Assembly (NCBI GenBank): GCA_007922225.1
Contig: ML679961.1
Span: 72,024,890 to 72,088,889 of the forward strand
Source of the DNA: Emydura subglobosa
Lineage: Eukaryota; Chordata; Testudines; Chelidae
Reading direction: 5' to 3'
DNA length: 64,000 nucleotides
The position numbers and the translations under genes were made by a program. Position 1 is the stretch's first letter, and every line of letters begins with the position of its first letter. Positions 1 through 10,899 of the stretch are shown piece after piece. A model generated the notes under the pieces. It made no database searches. It had not been told where the DNA came from and worked only from the letters and a program-made list of their open reading frames with translations.

Positions 1-1325
1 GAATTGTTTTCCTGTTTAAACTTATAAATCCACTGTCTAATTACAGAATTTGTGTTTTCATTTCCAAACTGGAATATTTTGAGGCAAATCTACTTTGGGA
101 CATGAGTCGAGAAAAGTCATTGCACCTGGGTCTTTCCCTTTGAAAAGCATAGCATGCTCATGGCAGGTATACACCTTCTTTCTTGTTCCCTCGCTTTGTT
201 ATTCCCAGAGTAAGCAAACAATTGGAGATTTGAGCATTAATCATGGCACCACGTCATTCAAAAGGCTGCTCATTTCAAATATCTGCCTTTCTGTCTGACC
301 TCATTCTGCCCAATGAAACGTAGTTGTTTAAGAACTGCTGAAGCCCAGCTTCATGGTGACCCTGTGGCTAGGGACAGGCATTGGGAGGGAGAGGGGCAGT
401 TTCAATATTACCATCTGCTTGCTGGCTACTCTGGACCAGCGGTGGCTGGGAAGGCTGCACAGAGTGACAGTATCTGAAGTAACTAGGCTGTGCCTGACCT
501 GCCTGACCTAGAAAACAATATTGATGGAAGGGAATCTGCTTTAACCCTGTTCCCCTCCAAACTATGTCTGCTTGAACAAGTGACTCTGCTGGAATCAAAC
601 TGGAGCAGGGGTAATTCCCAGCACAAGGAAAATCAAGTTTCTGGCTGAAAACTCTGCAAACTGAACATTTTAGGCAACTTTGCCTGTTTTAGTCAACATG
701 GTCTCACGTGTAGCTCCAGAGAGTGCTGGAACAAGGCTTATCCTTGCTGGATACAATGGAACTACTTGTGGAGTAAGATACTGTTCAGTGTGAGTAAAGG
801 TGTCAGACTTCAAATGGCCCTCTTGTGGTAGAAGGGCTACTCAGTAAGAGTAACCATTTCAGAACCCGCCCCCAGAATAGGTGGATATCTTCCAAGTTCA
901 GGTCAATACCATTTAGGGAGGATGTATCATATTTTTCAAGTTTCTTACTGGTATCAGTTACCTCTATCATTAGAAAAGAAAGTATTAATAAACAGATAAA
1001 TCATGACTGAAATCTATCTAGATAATTAGATAGCCATCATCACTGTAGTATTAGAGTATCTCCCAATTTAATCAATCCTTGGTGACTGCAGTCATTTTAA
1101 GGAATATTCCTTTTTGTTCCTGATCAGGTCATGGAAATTCCAGATCAGATAGGTCTTATTGGGTATATAGGCAATAGGGACTGAATGGCCGAAGGGATTG
1201 TACATAGGATACAGAGTAAGCCACTGTTTGAAATCCAACTCATTTCAGAAGTGACTAAAAGTTTTTACCTGTCAACAGTGGAGAAAGATGAACTGATAGA
1301 ACTGTGGTGACTGGGGATAATCGAG
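1..1325. other. Unannotated AT-rich stretch
   Basis: I see no gene here. Open frames are short (up to 76 codons), lack similarity to anything I recognise and have no paired splice signals. No repeat signature is recognised either, so this is probably unique intergenic or intronic DNA. Confidence 0.5.
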
Positions 1326-1499
1326 GTGAAGGGTCAGGGATGAGTCAGCAAGTAGGTTCTGGAGGTCAGGACTTGTGTGGAAGCACTGTGTTTGGGGTTA
1401 AGAGAGGCAGAACTGGGTAGCAGGAAGTGCTGAAGCTCAGGATTATGGTGCATTCGCAGAACCGTTGATGACCCCAGAACTGGAACAGCAAGGTATTCT

Positions 1500-1610
1500 G
1501 TAAGCAAGCACTGAGATGCATCAGCTATGTATGGGCATGTCCAGGACTAAAAAGGGGTGCTGTAGGTCAAGACTGAAATGCATCAGCATAGCTGTGTGTG
1601 GGAAGTTTAC
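1500..1610. repeat. Diverged interspersed repeat with two internal units
   Basis: Two similar units built around 'tgagatgcatcagc' and 'tgaaatgcatcagcatagct' start near 1510 and 1564. A third relative, 'tgaggtgcatcggcattgct', lies near 27237. The recurrence 25 kb apart marks this as an interspersed repeat; I cannot name the family. The flanking sequence at 1326-1500, rich in 'ggtcagg' words, may belong to the same element. Confidence 0.4.
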
Positions 1611-2033
1611 TTATATGCAGTGATACTAAATTCTTCACTTTTCTGATGACAAAAAGTACTTAATGTAAGATATTATTGAAAATACTTTAGAGCACTCCTC
1701 CCTATGCAGACAGCACATTTGTTTCTGTATCTCAGTTCTGTTCAGTGCTTAATCCCACTGTAGTCTTACTATCTGTCTGGAGAGCCCTGCCAATAGGGAA
1801 AGGAGACATTCCTCTAACATTTTTCAAGATTAATTTGTGCAATTTTTTTCTTTGTGAAGTGTTGTCATCTTTTGGCTTTTAGTTTATAATAATTTTCTGG
1901 GCCTTTGTGCATAAATTATGGTTAGGAAGAGATCTTTTGAGACAGCCTCACGGTGGCAAAATCTACTGTGAAATTGGGATATAAGTGAATAGCCTATGTT
2001 TATGTTCATAACATTTTTGATGGCTGGCATTTA

Positions 2034-2038
<5 letters not shown>

Positions 2039-2077
<39 letters not shown>
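2039..2077. repeat. (TA)n microsatellite
   Basis: An uninterrupted alternating TA tract of 39 bases. It is self-complementary, so it can extrude as a cruciform, and it is likely to vary in length between individuals. Confidence 0.97.
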
Positions 2078-2080
<3 letters not shown>

Positions 2081-2344
2081 CGCATCTTTCATTTCTCAGT
2101 CCATCATCCTGATTATATAAAACAGGGTAATTATGAAATTCTGCAGAGTGTTATAAATAGACAGAAATCCATGAAGGTCTAGATTTTTCAGTCAGACCTC
2201 ATTTTGGCCTCAGAAATCCCTTTGTGCATTTTTCCATGCTGCCTTCCTGCTTGCTAAGAATATCCAATCAAAATTCACAAAGCCTCCATCTTATCCTCTC
2301 AAATCCATCAAATTTGAAATGTGAATTGACTTCTTTCATATTGT

Positions 2345-2490
2345 TTAAATGTTAGATTGTGAGCTCTGGTAGGGTAGAGACTATCTTTGTATTGTTTATT
2401 TGTAGAATGCCTAGAACAATGGGTCCCAAATCCCAGTTTGGAGTCCTGTGTTACTGCACTAGGAATAATAATAAATTTTGTGACTGCAAT
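2345..2490 (+). mobile_element. MIR/CORE-type SINE, 3' tail fragment
   Basis: The string 'ttagattgtgagctct' is followed by a run ending in 'agaatgcctagaacaatggg' and then 'aataataataaat'. The same ordered words recur at 40690-40805 and 63700-63835 in this window. They match the 3' tail of a SINE family related to MIR, which ends in a short AAT repeat. The 5' tRNA-like half is missing. Confidence 0.6.
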
Positions 2491-2517
2491 TTTGCCTTCC
2501 ACAAAGCAAATACACTT

Positions 2518-2626
2518 TGGGCCGGATTCTCTTTTTCCCTATAACAACTGAATACTTATGTAATTCTACTGAGATCAGTCGAGTTATGTCTGATATACAC
2601 TGAAGTAACTAATATCAGATTCAGGT
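2518..2626. repeat. Possible short foldback repeat
   Basis: The stretch starts with 'gggccggattct' and ends with 'atatcagattcagg', roughly inverted relative to each other, around a middle containing 'ctactgagatcagt'. It resembles the short foldback family seen more clearly at 55472-55555. It is strongly decayed, so the call is weak. Confidence 0.3.
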
Positions 2627-2639
2627 GTTTAGTCTTTCT

Positions 2640-3780
2640 CTCAGGTTAAGGACACATCCAAGGGCACAGTTATGATTTCAGTTAAACCAATATGCAATAA
2701 AACCATTGAAATCAATTTAGTCACTCCTGTATTACTTACACCAGCATCCAACACCCAAATAATAGGACAATTCATGACATTTTATGGAATTTATTACTCC
2801 ATATATAGTGCACGTGTTAGTGAGGGGAAGAAGGTTCAGAATTTGGGTTCTGTTCACATAAGTCCTCCAGGTTTTGGTGTGTGTTTCTGAAGCTCTCGGG
2901 TCTGAAAAAATGGACTAGAAATCTCAGAGTAACTGGCACTGGCACTGCTTCCACATGTAAACATGAAAAATAGTGTTGGATAGAGACATTAACTCTACTG
3001 TTTCAATTCTCACAAAGATTTGCGTTTAAGTGAACTGCTCTGGCTGATTAAGTCCAAATTGATCAACCCATCCATAGTATTTGCTTTCCTACCTATCCTG
3101 ACTTGCACATACCTTGCACGCTGGGGTTAATCCTTTTCCTTTTGTCCAATCATCACTCCTTGCTCACTTCTTATTTCTAGTTATAGAGAAGTAAACTGTA
3201 TATGCTGTGTGCAGAGAATGTTCCTGAGCAAGAGCTGCTGGTTTAGGAAATAGATTCATGGGAGTTTAAAGGGATATTGATTAAAGAAAGGTGATTAAAA
3301 ACATTCAGTAAAGAACCTTCTCAATCTGTTCACCTGGGTCCCACTGATTATGGAAAAGGCTATATCCATTCTCTTTTAAACTGAACGACTCTCCCTCATC
3401 TCCTCAGAGCCATGTGGCTTTTAAGTAAGATGAGGGGATAAAATTCTCTGCCTTCTCCAAGAAGCTGTGTGGGAAGATGTGATGTATATGTAGTGGAAGG
3501 GGTGCAGAGAGAAGTGGAGGGAAGATGAGCTCATAAGCACACATGTGCAAACATCTATAATGTAATCTGTTAGGTTCTAGTCCCAACTTTACCAGTAACC
3601 CACAGAAATAGAATGTTCAATAAAGTTTGCTCCAATTATATTTGTTTTAATTTTCATATTTGGAACACTGCTCATAAATCAGTCCCAGACCAAGAATTAT
3701 TTGTAGAAATGATCTGGTCATTAATTTTGAATAACAAATAAAATAGAGAAAATCAAGGGCTCTTCCTAGAAGTTTCCAAA
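2640..3780. other. Unannotated stretch
   Basis: There is no recognisable gene or repeat. The longest open frames are 60-72 codons and look like chance frames in AT-rich DNA. Confidence 0.45.
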
Positions 3781-3785
3781 CAGAG

Positions 3786-3802
3786 AAAAAAAAAAAAAAA
3801 AA
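3786..3802. repeat. Poly(A) tract, 17 bases
   Basis: A homopolymer run in the plus strand. It could be the tail of an old retroposed sequence lying upstream, but I could not define a matching target duplication. Confidence 0.9.
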
Positions 3803-3823
3803 GACCTACTCTGTGGAGCCTAT

Positions 3824-3935
3824 TTTGCATTCTGAACCTTGCAGTCAGACACTAGTGTCTGTGTGGAGCCCCACTAACTTCAGTGGGACCTTGTAGAGGT
3901 GTGCAAGGTCCCTTTTGCACAGGTCAGAATGCAAG
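3824..3935. repeat. Short foldback element, about 112 bp
   Basis: The ends are a perfect 11-bp inverted repeat, 'ttgcattctga' at 3825-3835 and 'tcagaatgcaa' at 3924-3934. Inside are inverted 'aaccttgca' and 'tgcaaggtc' words and the palindromic core 'cactaacttcagtggg'. This layout matches other small palindromic repeats in the window that centre on a 'CATTGACTTCAATGG'-like core. Confidence 0.6.
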
Positions 3936-4565
3936 ACTGGGACCTAAATTATTTACTATGAATTATTCAACCAGCCCTAGTTGAGGCATTTTGTGTAGCA
4001 GCTTGCCACGCTGCTGCCTTTGATGTACCTAATTATGTGAATAACTAAATGTTTTTAGTCTTCATCCAGGGCCATCAGTCTAGCACCTGTAATGACTGCT
4101 AAATTAAAATTAATTTTTTTTAAAGGAGAAGAAGAGTATGAATTATGCCTCACAATTCCCTTATGTGGGAAGGAAGTAATATCCCACTGGAAATAAGTAG
4201 TGGTAACTTTTAGAATAAAACCAAGATCTCCTGATTCACAGTTATGTGCTTTAACCACTTGACATCATGTAATTCCTGTTCTTTATTAAGACAGACAAAT
4301 AGTGATTACATGCCAATATCCCCTAATAGTTTTATTCAGCACGTGTTCATTTAGCTGTGAAGTCATCATTAGTGAACATGAGTGGATTTTGTTTACAACA
4401 TTGTTGATGTATAGCATCTCTATTCACAACTCCAAGCAAAAGTGATTCAGGTAGGGCAGACAACTGCAGTCGCATGTTTATTCTGCTTTCCTGCTACAGA
4501 TCTTGCCTTGCGCTGGCAATTGACAACACATGGGTATGGAATCAGGGCCTAAATCTGACATCTAT

Positions 4566-4655
4566 GGTTGGGATTTCCAAAGGAAACTAAGGGAATCAGG
4601 CACATAACTCCCATTGGCTTTCAGATCCCATAAGCCCCTCTGAAAATCCCAGACC
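4566..4655. repeat. Short foldback element, TIR gggattttcaaagg type
   Basis: The left end 'ttgggatttccaaagg' pairs with the right end 'cccctctgaaaatccca'. The centre is 'ataactcccattggctt'. The terminal words are those of the 205-bp foldback at 51487-51691, so this is a small or deleted relative of that family. Confidence 0.55.
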
Positions 4656-4689
4656 ATGAGATTAATTATATGTATGACAGTCATGCTTG

Positions 4690-4870
4690 CAGCCCCCAAC
4701 AGAGATCGAAGCCCCATTGTGCTATGTACTATATTCACACATCATGAGAAAGTGCCTGCCCAGAAAATTTTACAGTTTAAATAGCCAGAACAGACAAAGA
4801 GTTGAAGGGGAACAAAGTCACAGAGAAGGGAAATGACTAGAGACCTTTTTGTTTTGTGTATCACCCAGGA
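4690..4870 (-). mobile_element. MIR/CORE-type SINE fragment, minus strand
   Basis: The plus strand reads 'agccccattgtgctatgtac' and then words such as 'gtgcctgccc' and 'acagtttaaatag', which is the reverse of the SINE 3' tail seen at 40690-40805. It continues through 'cacagagaagggaaatgac', a decayed core. Boundaries are approximate. Confidence 0.55.
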
Positions 4871-4894
4871 CCTTATAAATTAACACCACTTTTC

Positions 4895-5045
4895 TCTTCT
4901 GTAGCATCTTTCATCTGAGAGTGCAAACCACTAGAGGAACATTAATTAAGTCTCAGAAAACTCCTAAGAAAAAGGAAAGTCTCATCATCTCAATATAGGA
5001 AGAGCGACACAGAGAGATGAGGTGACTTGTCCCAAGAAGGCCTGA
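4895..5045 (-). mobile_element. Second MIR/CORE-type SINE fragment, minus strand
   Basis: Starting at 'gtagcatctttcatctgaga', it runs through 'gacacagagagatgaggtga' to 'cttgtcccaaga'. This is the reverse of the CORE region (tctctgtgcctcagtttcc type). It lies directly after another fragment of the same kind in the same orientation, so the pair may be one split element or two insertions. Confidence 0.55.
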
Positions 5046-5490
5046 CCTTTCAGCTGCCTTTGAAAGGAGTCCTGACTTTTCTTTCCCTCTTTACTGCTTT
5101 TCTTTTCCCAGTCACTAGACAACATTTCCTTCCATAGTCCACAATTCCAAACTGAGCTCATGAAAATGGATCCCAGCTGAAGTTTGTTTCTACTCCCCTG
5201 CTATTATCTGTGCTCATGTAAATAGACTTTTTATTAAGGGGCTTTGCTTCTTAGTGATAGGAATAAAGTTGAAATAAAGTTTGGAGAATAAAATACGACT
5301 CTGAACCTTGGAGCATGGTAGAGATGAAGGCTGTCATGAAGACTTCTTGCTTTAAATTAGTCATCTGTTATTTGGAAAGGACACATAGTAAACAGTAGGT
5401 TGGCATGGCATGTTCACTATCCGGAGGGAGGTGGTGCATGTGGGGGTGGGAGTTTGTATTTTGAGTTTATTATGTGATTGAGTGTGTAAT
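5046..5490. other. Unannotated stretch
   Basis: No gene or repeat is recognised. A short purine-rich run (ggtggtgcatgtgggggtgg) is present near 5432 but has no obvious role. Confidence 0.4.
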
Positions 5491-5494
5491 AAAA

Positions 5495-5990
5495 AAATAG
5501 TCCAAGTCTGAGTCAGCTCATTAACATCTATTAATATGGGAAGATTTCACAAGTTGACATAGTCTGTCCGAAAGATGGAATGGAGAATCAGAGCTGCTGC
5601 TGCTGGAGTTTGGGGTGAAAAGATAAATTAAAAATGACATTTACCCTAACTTTCATCACATTATTAAAGCTCTTTCCGTCTGATCCCCAATGCCATGTGG
5701 ATGGGTCAATTTGCAGATTGCTATGGACATCCTAATGTTCATGTAGGCACTTCAAGACAAGCTGTCATAAATACTTAAGTTGCCCTGGGAGCAGCGCCAA
5801 AATGAATTTCAGTGATGGCTGCAGAGATGCCTGCTAAAAAGCAAACAGCACATTAGCGGCCCTCTGAGTTATTGTGCAAATGGAGTGTGAAATTCTGGTC
5901 CATTGCTTTGCGCTATAACTTTTGTTCTCTGATAGTGATTAAGAGAAGCTTTGCTTGATTTGATGGTGGGTGGAGGGAAGGGTGTGAAAA
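5495..5990. promoter_or_regulatory. Candidate conserved non-coding element
   Basis: About 500 bp carries no repeat signature and no open frame but has many factor-like words: 'tgagtcagc' (AP-1/MAF-like) at 5509-5517, ATTA-containing homeodomain-like words around 5530-5670, and a varied middle at 5680-5900 that does not look like simple decay. The call is an inference from texture alone; it cannot be confirmed without cross-species alignment. Confidence 0.22.
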
Positions 5991-6344
5991 ATGAAAAAAA
6001 ACCTCCTATGGATGTTTCATTTGACCTTCAGGAAACTCTAATGGAGGGTCATGTGATTTATACAGCAATTAGCCAGCTATGTTTGTTTTCAGACCTAGTC
6101 CTGGATTTAGGAGCCTAGGGATGCATGTTGCAGAATTGCAATAAAGGAAAACGTCCCAAGCAGGTATTAAAAATTTAAAAAGCAATCTGAGATTAACTGT
6201 TGGATGCAATGAATGAAGGGAGAAAGATTCTCATCTAGCCACAGGAAGAAAAGATAAGCTTTAAAAAAACAACATTGGAACTGATCTGTGGTCCTGTATT
6301 AATTTACTGAAGATGACTCTCTTTTGTTTGCACTATTACTATTA

Positions 6345-6480
6345 ATGATAATATTTTGCACTTCCATAGTTCCTATCAAAGTATTTTAAATAATTAATTT
6401 GACTCTCCGAAAGGTATTATTATGTCTGTTCTTTTAATACTTACATTTTATAGAATTATTTTCATCCATAGATCACAAAG
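6345..6480 (-). mobile_element. MIR/CORE-type SINE fragment, minus strand
   Basis: Words in order: 'ttgcacttccatagttccta', 'caaagtattttaaataatta', 'gaaaggtattattatg', 'acattttatagaatt'. These correspond to the reverse of the 3' half of the SINE (the 'cattttacagatg' region). The rest of the element is missing, probably interrupted by the foldback repeat that follows. Confidence 0.5.
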
Positions 6481-6484
6481 ACCC

Positions 6485-6706
6485 ATTTTTAAAGGTGCCA
6501 TGGTGCTCAGTATTGCAATACCTAACTGATTTAGAAGCCTAACTCATTTTCATAGGTGGTTTAGGTACTTAGAAGCCTAAATCCCCTTGATTTTGGTTCT
6601 TAAGGGCCTTAATCCCTTTTGAAAATGAGATTTAGACTCCTAAATCCATTAAAAGTTGCAAAGCTGAGTGCAACGATGCCTAATTGCCTTGAAAAATCTG
6701 GGCCAA
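6485..6706. repeat. Decayed foldback element (taggtgcctaaat family)
   Basis: The stretch contains repeated 'agaagcctaa' words in both orientations: 'cctaactgatttagaagcct', 'gtacttagaagcctaaatcc' and, inverted, 'tttagactcctaaatcc'. It ends in 'ttgaaaaatctgggcc', the typical end of the family seen at 51487-51691. Divergence is high and the left end is uncertain. Confidence 0.5.
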
Positions 6707-6850
6707 AGCCAAAGTGTTTTACAAAGGTGGAAAAATATTATTCCTATTTTACTACTGAGACTTAAAGAGGTGTCTGTCACATCACTGGTAGATCCAGGAG
6801 CAGAACTAGATTTCCTCAACCCTCACTCAGTACTCTGTCCTCTAGATTTC
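6707..6850 (-). mobile_element. MIR/CORE-type SINE, minus strand
   Basis: It reads 'aagtgttttacaaaggtgg', 'attattcctattttactac', then 'tggtagatccaggagcagaa' and 'ctcagtactctgtcctctag'. This is the reverse of a SINE running from its 3' region back to its tRNA-like 5' end. Together with 6345-6480 it may be one SINE split by the foldback repeat between them. Confidence 0.6.
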
Positions 6851-7105
6851 ACTGCCTCCCTGGAGCACTCTCATTTGTCTGCTTAGGGATGGAGAATTCG
6901 AGACGCAGGGAAATTGAAATCCAAGTGCCTGATCCTAAGCTCATTGAAGGAGTCTGACTGAGTTCAGTGAGCTTTGGCTCTGGCCTTAGATTTACAAAGT
7001 GTCCATTAGTATTGGGTGCTTGGATTTTGACTGCATAAGTCGAGACTCCTAGACATTTCAGGTTGGGCATTAAAAAACTGAGGCTTCCATAATCAGCAAC
7101 CATCA
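6851..7105. repeat. Possible old foldback or SINE-related sequence
   Basis: The words 'catttcaggttgggc', 'aaaaactgaggcttcc' and 'actgaaaattttggc' resemble the ends of the gaaaatct-type foldback family in this window. The evidence is weak because no clear inverted partner was found. Confidence 0.25.
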
Positions 7106-7109
7106 CTGA

Positions 7110-7205
7110 AAATTTTGGCTGAAGTCAGACTGACTCAGTGGCAGAACCAGAAACAAATCACGAGTCCAGCCTCCCAGGCTCCTGCTTTAACCACTACATT
7201 ACACT
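7110..7205 (-). mobile_element. MIR/CORE-type SINE, 5' part, minus strand
   Basis: The words 'gactcagtggcagaaccaga', 'cctcccaggctcctgc' and 'tttaaccactacattac' in this order match the reverse of the tRNA-like 5' end and upper core of the SINE (ccagtgctctaaccacta type). Confidence 0.55.
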
Positions 7206-7394
7206 ATATCCTTCCATTAAATGTTATAGATGGAAAACAATGTGTTACAGAGATCAAACATTCATGTTGGCCAACTTTCAGTGCTCCCAAGAGAGCAGAT
7301 GCAAGTACAGCCAGCAGCGTCCTTATGTACTTTTCACCTCCCCCCACCATATATACGAAACAGAATGAGAGTCTTTGATTTACAACTGCCTTAC

Positions 7395-7478
7395 AACTCT
7401 CATTGGTCAAATCAGGAGGAGGAAAAAAAGAATCTAAAAAGTAAAAAAAAAAAAACCCCAAAAAACTCTCATTGGTCA
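7395..7478 (+). repeat. A-rich 54-bp insert between 15-bp direct repeats
   Basis: 'aactctcattggtca' occurs at 7395-7409 and, identically, at 7464-7478. Between them lie 54 bases, mostly purine, ending in a run of 13 As and 'ccccaaaa'. The arrangement is what a very short retroposed sequence with a target-site duplication would look like. A simple local duplication around an A-rich tract is the alternative. Confidence 0.55.
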
Positions 7479-7479
7479 G

Positions 7480-8540
7480 TATTTGTTACTGATCTTTACC
7501 TGTAGAGAAAGGAATAGGAAATAATAGTCAATAAAGACAGCAGGATAGAGTTTGCCCTTGGATCTGTCAAATCTATGTAGTTTTCCAACAGTGGCTGTAA
7601 GAATCTCTACCTTTGTCATTTTGTTATCTTTGTATTTAAATTATTCTGATCTTTATTCTGTTATCTGAACAATTGAAAGGAATCAATGATCTTATTTCAG
7701 TTTGAAAAGCCTGTGATTCTGCTTAGTGAGAGAACCCTATAATTAATTAGCTATATCTGCCTAATATCCAAACTAATGACAACTGGACATTATCCTAATC
7801 ATTGTAGTTAAGGATGGTACCCAAAATCCATAATGATGAGTGTGCTAGAAATACCTTGCAATACAGAGAGGGAGAAAGAGAGGATACTGCTGTACAAAAC
7901 CCTATATCATTTTCTTTTTTTGGTGACAGTGGAGAAATAAGTTTCAGGCTTAAACTTGGTGCCCACAGTTTGTCTGAGGGAGCAAAATTATTATTCTTTT
8001 TACTATATAATGAACCTTCCTATAAGCCTCTAGGCCAGCGGAATGAAAAAAGAAACAAGAGAAGTGTGTGATCCTTATTCACTACCTGTATGACTCAGAA
8101 ACTGCTTTGTATTTGTTAACCAGATTGGACTCAGGTGTCTTTCACTGCATGATTACAAGAGCCCAGGACATACCACTACAACATATTTTGTTAATTACCT
8201 ATTACAATTAGACTTAGAAAAGGGACCATGTGGCTCAGGTGAGTGGTAATGTGATACAAAGAGTCCCAAAGGATTCAAAGCCACCCCAGGTCAGGAGTAA
8301 TTTAATATTGTTACTCTCTCTCACTAACTGGTGCATGTGTTGACAGTCGCAGCAGAGATGTTCAGGGCTGAATGTACCATGGAGACTGAACTCCCCTCTT
8401 GCTCCTAGAGGTGCCTCCCTTCATTTTATAGTTGAGGAATACTGCTGGGGAAGCTTCCATATTCTTTCTCTGAGCTGCTCCTGCTTGTTGTATAAATAAA
8501 ACATGCAGACTGCAGAAGTGTCAGTGTTTCACTGTTGTAA
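7480..8540. other. Unannotated stretch
   Basis: No gene or repeat is recognised. Open frames of up to 102 codons overlap the (CA)n tract or low-complexity DNA and show no family features. Confidence 0.45.
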
Positions 8541-8550
8541 AATACACACT

Positions 8551-8571
8551 CACACACACACACACACACAC
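8551..8571. repeat. (CA)n microsatellite
   Basis: A run of ten CA units, extended imperfectly on the left by 'tacacact'. Confidence 0.95.
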
Positions 8572-8729
8572 GCTTAGTAAATTTCTCCTGTCTGAACCTC
8601 ACCACACCTCTTTTCGACAGTATAGATTTCTTTTCCATGCTCAGCAAACAAAGAACATCAACTGAGATGATGGGGCATTTGGGGTAGGGAGTAGCACTGG
8701 GTAAATAGGGTACAGTGAACAACTTATTT

Positions 8730-9350
8730 GACAAATTTAGTCTGCGTCTATATTTGCAAATTATTAATTTACAGACTTCGATTTTTGTGAATTTTCAGAG
8801 CTGGTCAAGTAGAAATTTGCCAAATCCTATTTTCTGTGAATAGTGTCCTCAGTCTGGTTTTGGAGAATATAGACAGTGTTCAAAAATGTTCAACTAATGT
8901 TATGTGAGGATGGTCTAAGGAGACATAGTTGGACTTTTTTTGCAATTTTTTTTTATCATGGATAATATCAATTTTTAAAGCATTTTTTTCTGATTTGTAT
9001 TGATTTTAAATTTTCACAGTTACAGGAAATTATGGGGGGGGCGGGGGTCGGACAATGGGGCATCAGACAATAATTATTTAATGAAAATGGATGGTCGGAT
9101 TAAAAAAGATAAAGCTTTATAACCATTAAAACACAAATTGTCAACATCACATGTCAAAATATACAAATTAAATAGCCTTAAATCAAACTCTAATACGTTT
9201 GTAAGCAGCATTTTTCTTACTTTGCCTACCTATACATTTAAATTATTATCAATAGAAAGATTTTGTTTTTGGTTTGTGCTTGTATGGTGAAATCGATGTT
9301 TACTGACATTTGCAACAAAAAAATCCCTAATCCTTCCAAACCTAAGCATA
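8730..9350. repeat. Probable AT-rich interspersed repeat
   Basis: This stretch is rich in T and A runs ('gactttttttgc', 'caatttttttttatc'). It contains a G-rich island 'tggggggggcgggggtcgg' near 9033 and phrases such as 'ataaagctttataaccatta' and 'ccttccaaacctaagc' that I associate with a repeated sequence in turtle DNA. I cannot name a family, and there is no clear terminal structure. Confidence 0.3.
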
Positions 9351-9359
9351 GTGAAACAT

Positions 9360-10810
9360 GCAGCGTTGGTATTTGGTGTGCAAACTTTGAGACTGGTCAC
9401 CCAAGTCATGTTATTTTGTTTCTGTTCACTGATTGAATGAGTAAAGTGTTATAAAGGACCACAGTGGGCTGAACAGATAACTAGAATGAATGTATCTGAG
9501 TGAACCATCCAGGCTGCCTCCAAAGCTTCCTGTATTTGTGAATAATAAAGGAACTGAACACAGTTGGATCACACTGGACTCCTAATGTTTGTGAATGTAG
9601 TTTCACTTGTCTACCAACTCTACTACTTTGTTTCCTATTAAAACATATTCATTGTATGATTTATTTGAACGTATTTTGGCCTATTGGTGGCTCAGGAACC
9701 TCAGTCACATGCTGCTTATTGCTTGGATTTGTCGTAAAACCACACAGAGCTTTCCAAATGGCCATACGGATACTTCCAGTGCAAATACACATCCACATGA
9801 GTATTCATGACACTTTTTCTTTCCGTAAACATTTTTGCAAACAAAGATTTGCTTATACAAATTTTTATGCAAATAGGTTGTGACTCCTATTCAAGGGAAT
9901 TCATGGATTTTATTCAAATGATATATTCACAAATATTTTTGGCAGTATTTGCCTAGCTGTCTTAGGGACTGAGTGCAAGATATTCAGTTGAGTTGGATAG
10001 TGCAGATCAGAGAAGATACTTTGTGCTTAATATATAAATCGATATAAGTAACAACCTTTGTGCTGTGTGACTAGTATAAATTTCACCCAACACCTATATT
10101 ACATTTACCAGATAGCCCACAAAGCCCTAGTGCATGGTATAGATGCTTCAGATTTATGTTTGTTTTTTCTTGATTCTCTAGAACCTTATGTTCAAATCCC
10201 CATAAGGTCAGTTCAGTCATTCAACCTTCCTTGGTTTTGTAGATAAGATGAATGTTATATAGTATACTGTGTAGAGTTTCCAGACAAGACCCTAAAAATT
10301 GAGTTTCTGTCTGCTGTTATGGTCTTTAAAGATCTAGTGGCACTTTTTGTAATAGTGGTTTGCCTCACATTTCTTGATCACATCTACTAAAGTTTAGTTT
10401 ACTCCTCCACTCCTCATCCTTTTAAAGGATCTAAATATGAATCCTAGTTAAGCTGACTACATCCCTTTAATAGGGTGTTTATTGAGGCATTAAATACAAT
10501 AATACATGAAAAGATGCTAAACTGAGAATATCATAAATGCTCTGGATATGAGTGGGAGTCACAAAAATGTGTATCACTCTGAGTACTTACACTTGATGAT
10601 TTTACATACATTATATTAGTAGTACTTTTGTAAGCACTGTTTAATTAGAAAGTAAATTAGATGTGAATTGCAAATGATGTCTTCAAATGCATCCTAGGCA
10701 ATATTTATTTAGGAACTAATAATTTTAGGTACAAGCCTCAGAAACAGATTCATTCCAGGGATTTTGTGGCATAATAGTCAAAGTTGTTGCTGATGTTGCT
10801 GGTTTTTCTT
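9360..10810. other. Unannotated stretch
   Basis: Mostly AT-rich with no gene. A short phrase near 10325-10360 ('ctttaaagatctagtggcac') may be a repeat fragment; nothing else is recognised. Confidence 0.4.
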
Positions 10811-10813
10811 TTC

Positions 10814-10831
10814 TTTTTTTTTTTTTTTTTT
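10814..10831. repeat. Poly(T) tract, 18 bases
   Basis: A homopolymer run on the plus strand. If it is the tail of a minus-strand retroposon, the body would lie to the right, but no such body is recognised. Confidence 0.9.
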
Positions 10832-10899
10832 ACATTGTGCTTATGAATAAATCACTATTGGTTTTGGTGGGGGGTTTTTTGTATTTCATCCAAGTTCTA

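Noticed and set aside
7204..7505. Overlapping frames of 76-91 codons on both strands
   Set aside because: They cross a SINE head and an A-rich insert; no protein features.
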